Shown: positions 35,305 to 42,495 of the stretch, piece by piece
Layout: each line of letters begins with the position of its first letter
Numbering within the stretch: position 1 is the stretch's first letter
Notes under the pieces: generated by a model
Told to the model about the DNA's origin: nothing
Database searches by the model: none
The model's input: only the letters and a program-made list of their open reading frames with translations
Program-made: the position numbers and the translations under genes
Origin: Bacillota bacterium
GTDB taxonomy: Bacteria; Bacillota; Sulfobacillia; JAUYEG01
DNA: 64,000 nucleotides
Direction: 5' to 3'
Assembly (NCBI GenBank): GCA_030691505.1
Contig: JAUYEG010000100.1
Location: 1 to 64,000, forward strand

Positions 35305-36102
35305 TTGGCCGAGGAGAAACTGGGACCTGCGGTGAAAAATGGCATGACGGACGTCGCCGGACGCCTGGCGGCGGTGCGCGAGCGAATTGCGGACGCCGCC
35401 GTTCGGGCCGGGCGTGACTCTGGCGCGGTCACCATCGTCGGGATCAGCAAAGGCGTCGACATGGCCCGGATCAGGGAGGGCGTCTCTGCGGGACTCTGCG
35501 ACCTGGGCGAAAACCGGATGCAGGAATGGCTGACCAAGGTCGCCCTGCCCGGCGGCCCGGCGAGGTGGCACTACGTCGGCAGGCTGCAGACCAACAAGGT
35601 GCGCTACCTGGGTCAGGGGATCACGGTGCTGCACTCCCTGGACCGTCCTCAGCTTGTTGCGGCAATCGAGGGCCGGTGGGCGGCCTGGTCCGCGGGACTT
35701 GGGCTCGCACGGTCCGGGCAGCGGTCCGGCGAGGCAGGCTCGCCGGACGCGCCGGACGCGCCGGACGCGCCGTCGTGCCTGGTACAGGTCAATATAGCCG
35801 GTGAGGCGGGCAAGGCCGGGATTGATCCCGGCGAGTTCGATCGTTTCCTTGAGCGGGTGGCCGCCGGTGGGCTGATAAGGGTGGGCGGGCTGATGACCAT
35901 AGCGCCCTACACCGACAGGCCCGAGACGGTCCGCCCGGTTTTCGCCGCACTGCGGTGCCTACGCGACCGGACGCGGAAATTGTTTCCGCAGTTGGGGATC
36001 GAGCACCTCAGCATGGGGATGAGCGGCGACTTCGAGGTCGCCGTGGAGGAGGGCGCCACGATGGTGCGCATCGGTACGGCCATTTTCGGAGCACGGCGTT
36101 AG
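35305..36102 (+). CDS. yggS: YggS/YlmE family PLP homeostasis protein
   Basis: This 265-residue PLP-binding TIM-barrel protein keeps pyridoxal phosphate balance. TIVGISKGVDMARIREGVSAG (about residues 43-63, Lys49 binding PLP), DLGENRMQEW, WHYVGRLQTNKVRYL (about 90-104), LVQVNIAGEAGKAGI, GGLMTIAPYT and LSMGMSGDFEVAVEEGATMVRIGTAIFG are present. The start is uncertain: TTG 35305, GTG 35332 and ATG 35344 are possible. A 9-base repeat (35743-35770) inserts Pro-Asp-Ala units before LVQVN, longer than in relatives. It lies 11 bases before sepF, as in other Firmicutes. Confidence 0.92.
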   Translation: MAEEKLGPAVKNGMTDVAGRLAAVRERIADAAVRAGRDSGAVTIVGISKGVDMARIREGVSAGLCDLGENRMQEWLTKVALPGGPARWHYVGRLQTNKVRYLGQGITVLHSLDRPQLVAAIEGRWAAWSAGLGLARSGQRSGEAGSPDAPDAPDAPSCLVQVNIAGEAGKAGIDPGEFDRFLERVAAGGLIRVGGLMTIAPYTDRPETVRPVFAALRCLRDRTRKLFPQLGIEHLSMGMSGDFEVAVEEGATMVRIGTAIFGARR

Positions 36103-36113
36103 GGGGGATCCCG

Positions 36114-36575
36114 GTGGCCAAAGGTTTCTTCGGCAAGCTGCTCTCGATCATCGGCCTGGAGGCCGAGGAGGAAGAGGGCAGCGCGGAGGCTGGTTTTGAG
36201 GACGAAGAGGAGGACGAGGTCGCTGTGGCGCTGGACACATCCCCTTCGAGCCGGAGGGCGAGCGTCGTCGCGATCACCCAGCCAAAGAACCTGCGCATGG
36301 TGGTCGTGGAGCCGACCGCCTTCGAGGAGGTCCAGGGGATCGCGCTTAACCTGCGGGCCCGCCGCCCCGTGATCGTCAATCTGGAGCGGACCGACCGCGA
36401 AGTGGCCCGCAGGATAGTCGATTTCCTCAGCGGCTCGACGTACGCGCTGGGCGGCGCAATGCAGCGGGTCGGCGGCGCCATCTTCCTGTTCGCGCCGCAG
36501 AATGTGGATGTGGCGGCCCAGAACCGGGACGGGGCGTCCGAAACCCTGCCCGGCTCCAGCTGGCCGTCCAAGTGA
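36114..36575 (+). CDS. sepF: Cell division protein SepF
   Basis: This 153-residue protein has a short amphipathic N-terminal helix (MAKGFFGKLLSIIGL) that anchors membranes. An acidic linker (about residues 16-45, rich in Glu/Asp) follows, then the globular domain with VVVEPTAFEEVQGIALNLRARRPVIVNLER (about 64-93) and DFLSGSTYALGGAMQRVGGAIFLFAP. SepF bundles FtsZ and tethers it to the membrane. GTG at 36114 follows AGGGGGGA. Because no ftsA accompanies ftsZ here, SepF may be the main anchor. Confidence 0.95.
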   Translation: MAKGFFGKLLSIIGLEAEEEEGSAEAGFEDEEEDEVAVALDTSPSSRRASVVAITQPKNLRMVVVEPTAFEEVQGIALNLRARRPVIVNLERTDREVARRIVDFLSGSTYALGGAMQRVGGAIFLFAPQNVDVAAQNRDGASETLPGSSWPSK

Positions 36576-36588
36576 GGGGGTAAGCTGT

Positions 36589-37071
36589 GTGTCCCTGACA
36601 CCGCTTGACATCCAAAACAAGGAGTTCCGCCGCCGCTTCCGGGGCTACCACGAGCAGGAAGTGGACGAGTTCCTCGACGAGGTGGTCCGGGACTTCGAAC
36701 TGCTGGTCAAGGAAAACGCCTCGCTCAAAGACCGGCTGGCGCGGTCCGAGGAGCGATTGGGGCAGTATCTCAACGTGGAGGAGTCTCTCAAGCGGGCGCT
36801 GGTCACCGCCGAGCAAGCGGCCGCCGACCTGCGGGCGGTGGCCCAGAAGGAGGCCGAGATCATCGTCCGCGAGGCCAAGGAGCAGGCGGCCCGGATGATC
36901 GCCAGCGCCGAGCGCGAGCTCGACGAGTCGCACAGGTTGCTCGGCGGAGTCCGCCAGGACCAGCGGGTGTTTCTGGCGCGGGTCAAGGGCGAGTTGCGGG
37001 CCCAGTTAGAGGCCCTCGACGCAGCGGGCGCGGTCCTGGAGACGCCCGAGCGCGACGAGGAAGCCAAGTGA
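36589..37071 (+). CDS. divIVA: DivIVA-family coiled-coil protein
   Basis: This 160-residue protein has the DivIVA N-terminal lipid-binding motif (LTPLDIQNKEFRRRFRGYHE, about residues 3-22) followed by QEVDEFLDEVVRDFELLVKEN and a long coiled coil to about residue 145. DivIVA marks negatively curved membrane at septa and poles. It is 13 bases behind sepF, and GTG at 36589 has GAGGGGG upstream. It ends in a GTGA overlap with yggU. In many Firmicutes ylmG and an S4-domain gene lie between sepF and divIVA; here they are absent. Confidence 0.93.
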   Translation: MSLTPLDIQNKEFRRRFRGYHEQEVDEFLDEVVRDFELLVKENASLKDRLARSEERLGQYLNVEESLKRALVTAEQAAADLRAVAQKEAEIIVREAKEQAARMIASAERELDESHRLLGGVRQDQRVFLARVKGELRAQLEALDAAGAVLETPERDEEAK

Positions 37072-37397
37072 GCGGCTCTGCGGCGCTCTTTGTCCGCGAG
37101 CGCCCCGGCGGACTCGTTTTCCCGGTGCGCGTGCAGCCCAAGTCGTCGCGCAACGAGCTGGTCGGCATCACGGACGGAGCACTGTGGATCAAGGTTACCG
37201 CGCCTCCGGTCGCGGGCCAGGCCAACCGGGCCACCCTTGCGCTGCTGGCCGACCTATTGGGCGTTCCGGCAAGCGCGCTGGCCCTCACCGGCGGGGCCCG
37301 CTCGCGCAACAAGCAGGTACAGATCAGTGGGGTGACGGCCGATCACCTGCGTTCCGCGATCGACCGTGCGCTGACCCGGCGGGAGGGTGCGGATTGA
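37068..37397 (+). CDS. yggU: DUF167 family protein (YggU)
   Basis: This 109-residue small alpha/beta protein has FPVRVQPKSSRNELVGITDGALWIKVTAPPVAGQANRA (about residues 18-55) and LTGGARSRNKQVQI, the DUF167 signature. No activity has been established for the family. GTG at 37068 overlaps divIVA (GTGA) and its end overlaps the racemase gene (TTGA), so four consecutive genes are coupled. In many Firmicutes it lies near yggS and divIVA, which agrees with this position. Confidence 0.9.
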   Translation: MSGSAALFVRERPGGLVFPVRVQPKSSRNELVGITDGALWIKVTAPPVAGQANRATLALLADLLGVPASALALTGGARSRNKQVQISGVTADHLRSAIDRALTRREGAD

Positions 37398-38101
37398 GGC
37401 GCAAGGCAGTCGGCATTCTTGGCGGCATGGGGCCGGAGGCCACCGCCGACCTTTTCAGCAAGATCGTCCGCTCCACACCCGCCCGCCGGGATCAGGACCA
37501 CCTGCGGGTGATCGTCGACTCGCTGCCGCAGATTCCCGACCGGACCGCGGCCATTCTCGGCCAGGGCGAGAGCCCCGGGCCGGTCCTGCGTGCCGCGGCG
37601 CGGCGGCTTGAGTCCTGGGGAGCGGAGGTCATCGTCATTCCGTGCAACACGGCGCACTACTACCACGGCGACATCGCCGCCGCCGTCTCGGTGCCGGTGT
37701 TGCACATCATGGAGCAGACCGCCCGCGCCATCACCTCGGCCCATCCGGAGGTCCGCAAGGTCGGCATCCTGGCGTCGACCGGCACGCTCAACGCCGGTCT
37801 GTACCGCCGGGCCCTCGAGGCGGTCGGCCTGACGGAGCTATGCCCCCCGCCGGATGTGCAGGAAGACGTGATGGCTGCGATCTACGGGGTCAAAGCCGGA
37901 GAGTATGACCGGCCGCACCGCCTGCTCGCGGCGGCTGCCGCCCGTCTGGTCCAGCTCGGCGCGGGCGCGGTCGTGGCGGGGTGCACCGAGGTGCCCATCG
38001 CCCTTTCGGAGGCCGACGTCACGGTGCCGTTTGTGGACGCGACGCTGGCTCTCGCCCGTGCGGCGGTCCGGTATGCGATTGGGGAGGATGAGCCAAGATG
38101 A
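37394..38101 (+). CDS. Aspartate/glutamate racemase family protein
   Basis: This 235-residue, two-domain enzyme has VGILGGMGPEATADLFSKIV (about residues 6-25). The catalytic-cysteine motifs are PCNTAHYY (about 81-88) and AGCTEVPIALS (about 195-205). Both cysteines are present, as expected for a PLP-independent aspartate racemase or related amino-acid racemase. TTG at 37394 overlaps the stop of yggU with GGGAGGG upstream. It is coupled by ATGA to the following amidohydrolase. The preferred substrate cannot be read from the sequence. Confidence 0.88.
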   Translation: MRRKAVGILGGMGPEATADLFSKIVRSTPARRDQDHLRVIVDSLPQIPDRTAAILGQGESPGPVLRAAARRLESWGAEVIVIPCNTAHYYHGDIAAAVSVPVLHIMEQTARAITSAHPEVRKVGILASTGTLNAGLYRRALEAVGLTELCPPPDVQEDVMAAIYGVKAGEYDRPHRLLAAAAARLVQLGAGAVVAGCTEVPIALSEADVTVPFVDATLALARAAVRYAIGEDEPR

Positions 38102-39711
38102 CCGGCGAGCCGCGGGTTCTGGTGACTGGAGGGGACATTGTCACCCTCGATCCGTTCCGGCCGCGGCCGGAAGCGATGGTCGTGGGGAACGGGCATGTGC
38201 TGGCCCTGGGCCCCCGCGACGAATTGACCTCAAGGTGGGGCGGCGGGGCCTCCCGGCTCGACCTTGACGGCCGGGCCCTCTTGCCGGGGTTTACCGACAG
38301 CCACCTGCACCTGCTTTCGTACGGCCTGATGCTCGACCAGGTCCAGCTCGCCGGCTGTCCGTCAGTGCGGCTCATGACTGAGCTGGTCGCGGAGGGAGCG
38401 GCGGCTCTCGCGAAGGATGAGTGGGTGCTCGGGCGCGGCTGGGATCAGGACCTTTTTGCTGAGCGGCGCTACCCGGCGCGGGGCGACCTGGACCCCGTCA
38501 CGGCCGGCCGGCCCGCGCTGCTAACCCGGGGCTGCGGGCATTGCAGCGTGGCCAATTCGAGGGCGCTCGAGCTGGCCGGAATCACCCGCGACACCATTGA
38601 TCCGCCCGGGGGCCGCATAGAGCGCGATCCGGCGACGGGGGAGCCGACAGGCGTTCTGCATGAGCGGGCGGCAGGACTCGTGCGGTCGGTGATCGGCGAT
38701 CCCGGTTTCGGCGTCAAACGCCGCGGCCTTGAGCGGGCGATGGGGCTGGCGCTGTCGGCCGGCCTGGTCGCTGTTCACCCGGACGACGTGCGCAGCGCCG
38801 GCGACGCGGCGACCGCCTGCAACCTGTACCGGGAGTTGCTGCCGTCGCTTGGCGGGCCGCGCGTGCGGCTCGATGTGTCCGAGTTTGCGCTTGACGAGCT
38901 GCTCGCATCGGGGCTGCGTACCGGCAGCGGCGATCCGATGCTGTCCATCGGGGCGGTCAAGTTGTTCGTGGACGGATCGCTCGGTGCCAGGTCCGCCGCG
39001 CTGACCAGGCCGTACGCCGACGACCCCGGGCAGAGCGGGATCGTCGTGCAGGAGCGCTCCGCTTTCATGGGCCAGGTGCGGCGTGCCCACGCTCACGGGC
39101 TGCAGGTAGCGATTCACGCCATCGGCGACCTCGCCGTGGACTGGTCGCTGGACGCGATCGAGGCCGCGCAGCAGGCCGGGCCGGCCTGGGAACCCCGTCA
39201 CCGGGTGGTCCACGTCCAGATCACAAGGCCGGATCAGCCGCCCCGGTTCGCCGCTCTCGGCGCCGTTGCCGAGATCCAACCCAAGTTCGTGACAACTGAC
39301 AAGCTCTGGGTGGACGCCAGGGTCGGACCGGAACGTGCGCGCACCTCTTACTGCTGGAAGACGCTCCTCGATGCCGGCGTGCATTGCGCTGGGGGATCGG
39401 ACGGACCGGTGGAGCCGCTGCACCCCTTGCTCGGCCTTTATGCGGCGGTCACGCGGCAGGGCTTGGACGGTCAGCCGGCGGGCGGCTGGTATCCTGATCA
39501 GCGGCTGAGCGTCGAGCAGGCCTTGAGGCTGTTCACCCTGGGCGGGGCCTACGCGGGACACAGCGAGCAGTGGCGGGGGTCGCTATCGCCCGGCAAGGCC
39601 GCGGATTTCGTGCTCCTCGACCGGGCGCCGGACCGTGTGGACCCGGGCAGCATCAAGGACTTGGCCGTTCTCGCGACGTACATCGGAGGCCGGTGCGTCT
39701 TCGAAGCCTAG
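38098..39711 (+). CDS. Amidohydrolase family protein (YtcJ-like)
   Basis: This 537-residue TIM-barrel metal hydrolase has a beta-sandwich start (VTGGDIVTLDPFRPRPEAMVV). PGFTDSHLHLLSYG (about residues 63-76) carries the HxH metal ligands. SIGAVKLFVDGSLGARSA (about 282-299) carries a candidate metal-ligand Lys (near 287), VAIHAIGDLAVDWSLDAIE and HRVVHVQ supply the His ligands, and GGSDGPVEPLHPLLGLYAAV the last Asp. Members hydrolyse varied amides, and the substrate here is unknown. It ends 32 bases before a strong intrinsic terminator, so it closes the operon that began at the HlyD-like or nrdR gene. Confidence 0.88.
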   Translation: MTGEPRVLVTGGDIVTLDPFRPRPEAMVVGNGHVLALGPRDELTSRWGGGASRLDLDGRALLPGFTDSHLHLLSYGLMLDQVQLAGCPSVRLMTELVAEGAAALAKDEWVLGRGWDQDLFAERRYPARGDLDPVTAGRPALLTRGCGHCSVANSRALELAGITRDTIDPPGGRIERDPATGEPTGVLHERAAGLVRSVIGDPGFGVKRRGLERAMGLALSAGLVAVHPDDVRSAGDAATACNLYRELLPSLGGPRVRLDVSEFALDELLASGLRTGSGDPMLSIGAVKLFVDGSLGARSAALTRPYADDPGQSGIVVQERSAFMGQVRRAHAHGLQVAIHAIGDLAVDWSLDAIEAAQQAGPAWEPRHRVVHVQITRPDQPPRFAALGAVAEIQPKFVTTDKLWVDARVGPERARTSYCWKTLLDAGVHCAGGSDGPVEPLHPLLGLYAAVTRQGLDGQPAGGWYPDQRLSVEQALRLFTLGGAYAGHSEQWRGSLSPGKAADFVLLDRAPDRVDPGSIKDLAVLATYIGGRCVFEA

Positions 39712-39743
39712 GGGCTTCGCGATAGGCGTCGTTGGGGAAAGCT

Positions 39744-39772
39744 AGGGGCGGCGAGAGCCGCCCCTTTGTTTT
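39744..39772 (+). terminator. Intrinsic terminator after the amidohydrolase gene
   Basis: A perfect 9-base-pair stem AGGGGCGGC/GCCGCCCCT with a GAGA loop is followed by TTGTTTT. It marks the end of the plus-strand string ending at 39711. The same hairpin is the insertion landmark of the group II intron that begins at the next base. Confidence 0.9.
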
Positions 39773-39974
39773 GTGCGCCCGGCAGGGCGCACTCACTTGG
39801 GGGTGTGAGTCCCCTACAGGCCCGACAGGGGGAACTGTCCTTTGACCAGCTTGGACTCGTGTCGCCGCTAGGTCAACGGCAACGACTTCAGAGCGCTGCG
39901 TGAACCGCCGGGTACGGAACCGTACGCCCGGCGGTGTGGGAGGACGGCGGGGGTGACCCCGCCTCCTACCCGAT
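39773..39974 (+). mobile_element. Truncated, ORF-less group IIC intron
   Basis: The segment begins GTGCGCCCGGCAGGGCGCAC and continues to GTGTGAGTCCCCTAC, the usual 5' end of bacterial group II introns. Near the other end, a 34-base domain V (39904-39937: ACCGCCGGG, TACG-GAAC-CGTA, CCCGGCGGTGT) is present with its two-base bulge and tetraloop. A domain VI hairpin (about 39939-39969, GGAGG..GGCGGGG/CCCCGCC.TCC) and the end CTACCCGAT follow. These match known class C introns such as the Oceanobacillus one (from memory). The element is only ~202 bases, so most of domains I-IV and any reverse transcriptase gene are gone. It sits directly after a terminator hairpin, the known class C target. Confidence 0.85.
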
Positions 39975-39994
39975 GCGGCGCCGGGGGAGGGGCC

Positions 39995-40279
39995 ATGGTT
40001 TCGGAGCAGGACCAGCAGTCGAAACTGGACCGGCTGGCGACGGCTTTGGAGCGCGCGCGAATCGGCGAGTATGTTGAGCTGTCCCAGCGGCCGCTGCGCC
40101 TCATATACCTGAGCTTCCTGAGCGGCCTGGCCCGCGGTTTCGGCATTGTCATCGGGTTTACCGTGATCGGCGCGGCGGTCGTCTACATCCTGCAACGGGT
40201 GCTATCCCTTAACCTGCCCGGCATCAGCCGGACGATCGCCGACCTGATCAGACTCGTCCAGCAAAACATGGTGCGCTAG
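39995..40279 (+). CDS. DUF5665-type small membrane protein
   Basis: This 94-residue protein has a hydrophilic helical start (about residues 1-40), two nearby hydrophobic segments (LIYLSFLSGLARGFGIVIGFTVIGAAVVYIL, about 36-66), then a short amphipathic end. This pattern fits DUF5665, small proteins of unknown function in spore-forming Firmicutes. ATG at 39995 has GGGGGAGGGG just upstream. It starts 20 bases after the intron remnant, so its original promoter may have been affected by the insertion. Confidence 0.7.
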   Translation: MVSEQDQQSKLDRLATALERARIGEYVELSQRPLRLIYLSFLSGLARGFGIVIGFTVIGAAVVYILQRVLSLNLPGISRTIADLIRLVQQNMVR

Positions 40280-40357
40280 CACAGGGCCGCTGGAGCTGCG
40301 CATGGTCGCCTGAACGTGGTTTGGTGACCGCCGGCGCACCGGTATGGGGGTTGCAGC

Positions 40358-40762
40358 GTGGGCACTCAGACGGATCCGCGCAAGGTCATCCTGTCGGCGC
40401 TCGAGGACGAGGAACGGGTACTTAGCCATGAGCTTGAGCGGCTCCGGGAGGGGCTCAGGGACAGCCTCAGGGAGACTTCCGGCGAAATGACCGTGGAAAA
40501 CCACCCGGGCGACGTCGGCACCGAGACCTACGAACGCGAAAAGGACCTCGGCCGCGCCAGGTATCTTGAGGCGCAGGTAGCGGAGGTCGTTGCCGCGCGG
40601 CATCGCCTCGCGGCGGGGGAGTTCGGGGTCTGCCAGGCCTGCGGCCGACGCATTGATCCGGGGCGGCTGGCGGTGCGGCCCCAGTCCGCCCTATGTCTCG
40701 AATGCGAGGAGCGCAACGAGGGAGGGGCCCGGGGCTGGGCCCCCGAAGAAACTCACCGCTAG
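40358..40762 (+). CDS. TraR/DksA-type zinc finger protein (YteA-like)
   Basis: This 134-residue protein has an N-terminal coiled coil (about residues 10-45), the motif ENHPGDVGTETYEREKDLG (about 47-65), and a C-terminal C4 zinc finger (CQACGRRIDPGRLAV...CLEC, about 93-117). YteA-like proteins are common in sporulating Firmicutes. Homology to DksA suggests binding in the RNA polymerase secondary channel, but this is not shown for the family. GTG at 40358 has GGGGG upstream. It lies 32 bases before lspA, a common neighbour in Firmicutes. Confidence 0.85.
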   Translation: MGTQTDPRKVILSALEDEERVLSHELERLREGLRDSLRETSGEMTVENHPGDVGTETYEREKDLGRARYLEAQVAEVVAARHRLAAGEFGVCQACGRRIDPGRLAVRPQSALCLECEERNEGGARGWAPEETHR

Positions 40763-40794
40763 AGCCCGAATCATCCCGGCGACGGAGGCCTGCT

Positions 40795-41253
40795 GTGGTT
40801 TTGCAGACGATCGCTTATTTCGGCGTTATCGTGCTGGACCGCTTGCTCAAGTGGTTGGTCGAGTCGCGCATGTACCCAGGCCAGAGTATCGCCGTTGCTC
40901 CGTTTCTGCACATCACGCTGGTCCACAACACCGGGGCCGCCTTCGGGTTCCTGCGCGGCCTTCAGCCCCTGCTCGCAGTCCTCGGGCTGCTGGTCGGCGT
41001 GGGCGTATTCTGGATAGCCAGGCGCGTGCCGCCGCGGGAGGCCGGCCTGCGGGTTGCCCTGGGAGCGGTCGGCGGCGGAGCGATCGGCAATTTCATAGAC
41101 CGGGTCGCATACGGCCACGTGCTCGATTTCGTGGACCTCAGGATCTGGCCGGTCTTCAACCTGGCCGACTCGGCCATTTTCCTCGGGGGGCTGTACCTGG
41201 CCTGGCGGTTGCTGCTGAGGCAGGGGTCGCCCGGCGTGGTGATCGAGCCGTGA
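40795..41253 (+). CDS. lspA: Lipoprotein signal peptidase (signal peptidase II)
   Basis: This 152-residue aspartic membrane protease has four helices. It contains VLDRLLKWLVES (about residues 10-21), VHNTGAAFGFL (about 43-53), and the two catalytic Asp motifs GNFIDRVAYGHVLDFVDL (about 99-116) and FNLADSAIF (about 122-130). It removes signal peptides from prolipoproteins. GTG at 40795 has GGAGG eight bases upstream. Its end overlaps the start of rluD (GTGA), the standard lspA-rluD pairing in Firmicutes. Confidence 0.95.
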   Translation: MVLQTIAYFGVIVLDRLLKWLVESRMYPGQSIAVAPFLHITLVHNTGAAFGFLRGLQPLLAVLGLLVGVGVFWIARRVPPREAGLRVALGAVGGGAIGNFIDRVAYGHVLDFVDLRIWPVFNLADSAIFLGGLYLAWRLLLRQGSPGVVIEP

Positions 41254-42278
41254 CCGTATCCGGCGGCTCTCCGGGCGACGGTGCCGCGGTTGTGCTTACA
41301 GTCCCCGTCGCGGCTGAGGGCCAGCGGATCGACGTGTTTCTTGCCGCTCACCTCGGTCCGGCCTGCGGCGCCAGGGACCTGGTCTCCCGTGCCCGCGCCC
41401 AGAAGATGATCCGCGCCGGTCTGGTTCGGGTTGACGGTCTCGTGGCCGTTCGCCCCTCGCAGCAGGTTCGTGGCGGTCAGGCAGTCGCCGCGGTCATCCC
41501 TCCCCCTGAGACCACGGAAGCAGTCGCGGAGCCCATCGCCCTGGATGTGGTCTACGAGGACACCTATCTGGTGGTGGTGAACAAACCCCGCGGCATGGTC
41601 GTCCACCCAGCGGCCGGACACCGCGGCGGTACGCTGGTCAATGCCCTCCTGGCGCACTGCCCCGAGCTTGCCGGCGACCCTGATCCGATCCGGCCCGGCA
41701 TCGTTCACCGCCTCGACAAGGACACCACGGGGCTGCTGGTTGTGGCCAAGGACTCCTTGACGCAGGCCCGTCTTCAGGAGCAGGTCAAAGAGAGGCTGGT
41801 GAAGCGCCAGTATCTCGCTTTGGTCCACGGCTCGCCGGCCGGCGACGAGGGCGAAATCGAAGCAGCCATCGGCCGCAGCACGCGCGATCGGAAGCGCATG
41901 GCGGTGGTCGCGCACGGCGGCCGGCCGTCGCTGACCCGCTGGGCCCGGTTGGGCGGATACGACGGATTTACGCTGCTTGAGGTGAAACCGCACACGGGCC
42001 GCACGCACCAGATACGTGTGCACCTCGCTCACATCGGCCACCCGGTCGCCGGCGACCCGGTCTACGGGCCGCATCGCGCCGCGTCGCGCTGGCCGGCATT
42101 GCGTCCCCTGGGGGGGCAGGCGCTCCACGCGTGGAAGCTCGGTTTTGCCCATCCGCGCACTGGCGAGCAGATCCAGGCCTTCGCTCCGCCACCAGCCGAC
42201 CTGCTTGAAGTCCTCCGCCGCCTCGGCGGGCCGCCCGCGGCGCTGGCAATGCCTGACGCAGGGGGCAACACAGCGTAG
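41250..42278 (+). CDS. rluD: Large-subunit rRNA pseudouridine synthase RluD/YlyB type
   Basis: This 342-residue enzyme has an N-terminal S4-like RNA-binding region (RIDVFLAAHLGP... SRARAQKMIRAGLVRVDGLV, about residues 26-66). The catalytic domain has HRLDKDTTGLLVVAK with the nucleophile Asp156, and later TGRTHQIRVHLAHIGHPVAGDPVYG. It isomerises specific uridines in rRNA. The GTG start overlaps lspA. The C-terminus is slightly extended (Ala/Pro-rich) relative to relatives. The next 217 bases have no gene that I can support. Confidence 0.94.
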   Translation: MTVSGGSPGDGAAVVLTVPVAAEGQRIDVFLAAHLGPACGARDLVSRARAQKMIRAGLVRVDGLVAVRPSQQVRGGQAVAAVIPPPETTEAVAEPIALDVVYEDTYLVVVNKPRGMVVHPAAGHRGGTLVNALLAHCPELAGDPDPIRPGIVHRLDKDTTGLLVVAKDSLTQARLQEQVKERLVKRQYLALVHGSPAGDEGEIEAAIGRSTRDRKRMAVVAHGGRPSLTRWARLGGYDGFTLLEVKPHTGRTHQIRVHLAHIGHPVAGDPVYGPHRAASRWPALRPLGGQALHAWKLGFAHPRTGEQIQAFAPPPADLLEVLRRLGGPPAALAMPDAGGNTA

Positions 42279-42495
42279 CAGCCCCGTATCCACGGTCTGC
42301 GCCGCCCGCCCGCGGCGGGGCAGGGGGTGCAGGGAATTGCGGTTCCCGAAACGAATCCTGGTCTTACCCGGGCCCATCGCCGTCTTCCCGCGTCACAACG
42401 TGCCCTGCAGCAGCCACCGTGCCGTCCGGCCGTCGCGCCGAGCCCGGCCCGGTCCGGCAAGCCCGGTCACAGTCACGCGAAGGGGGTCGAGCAAC

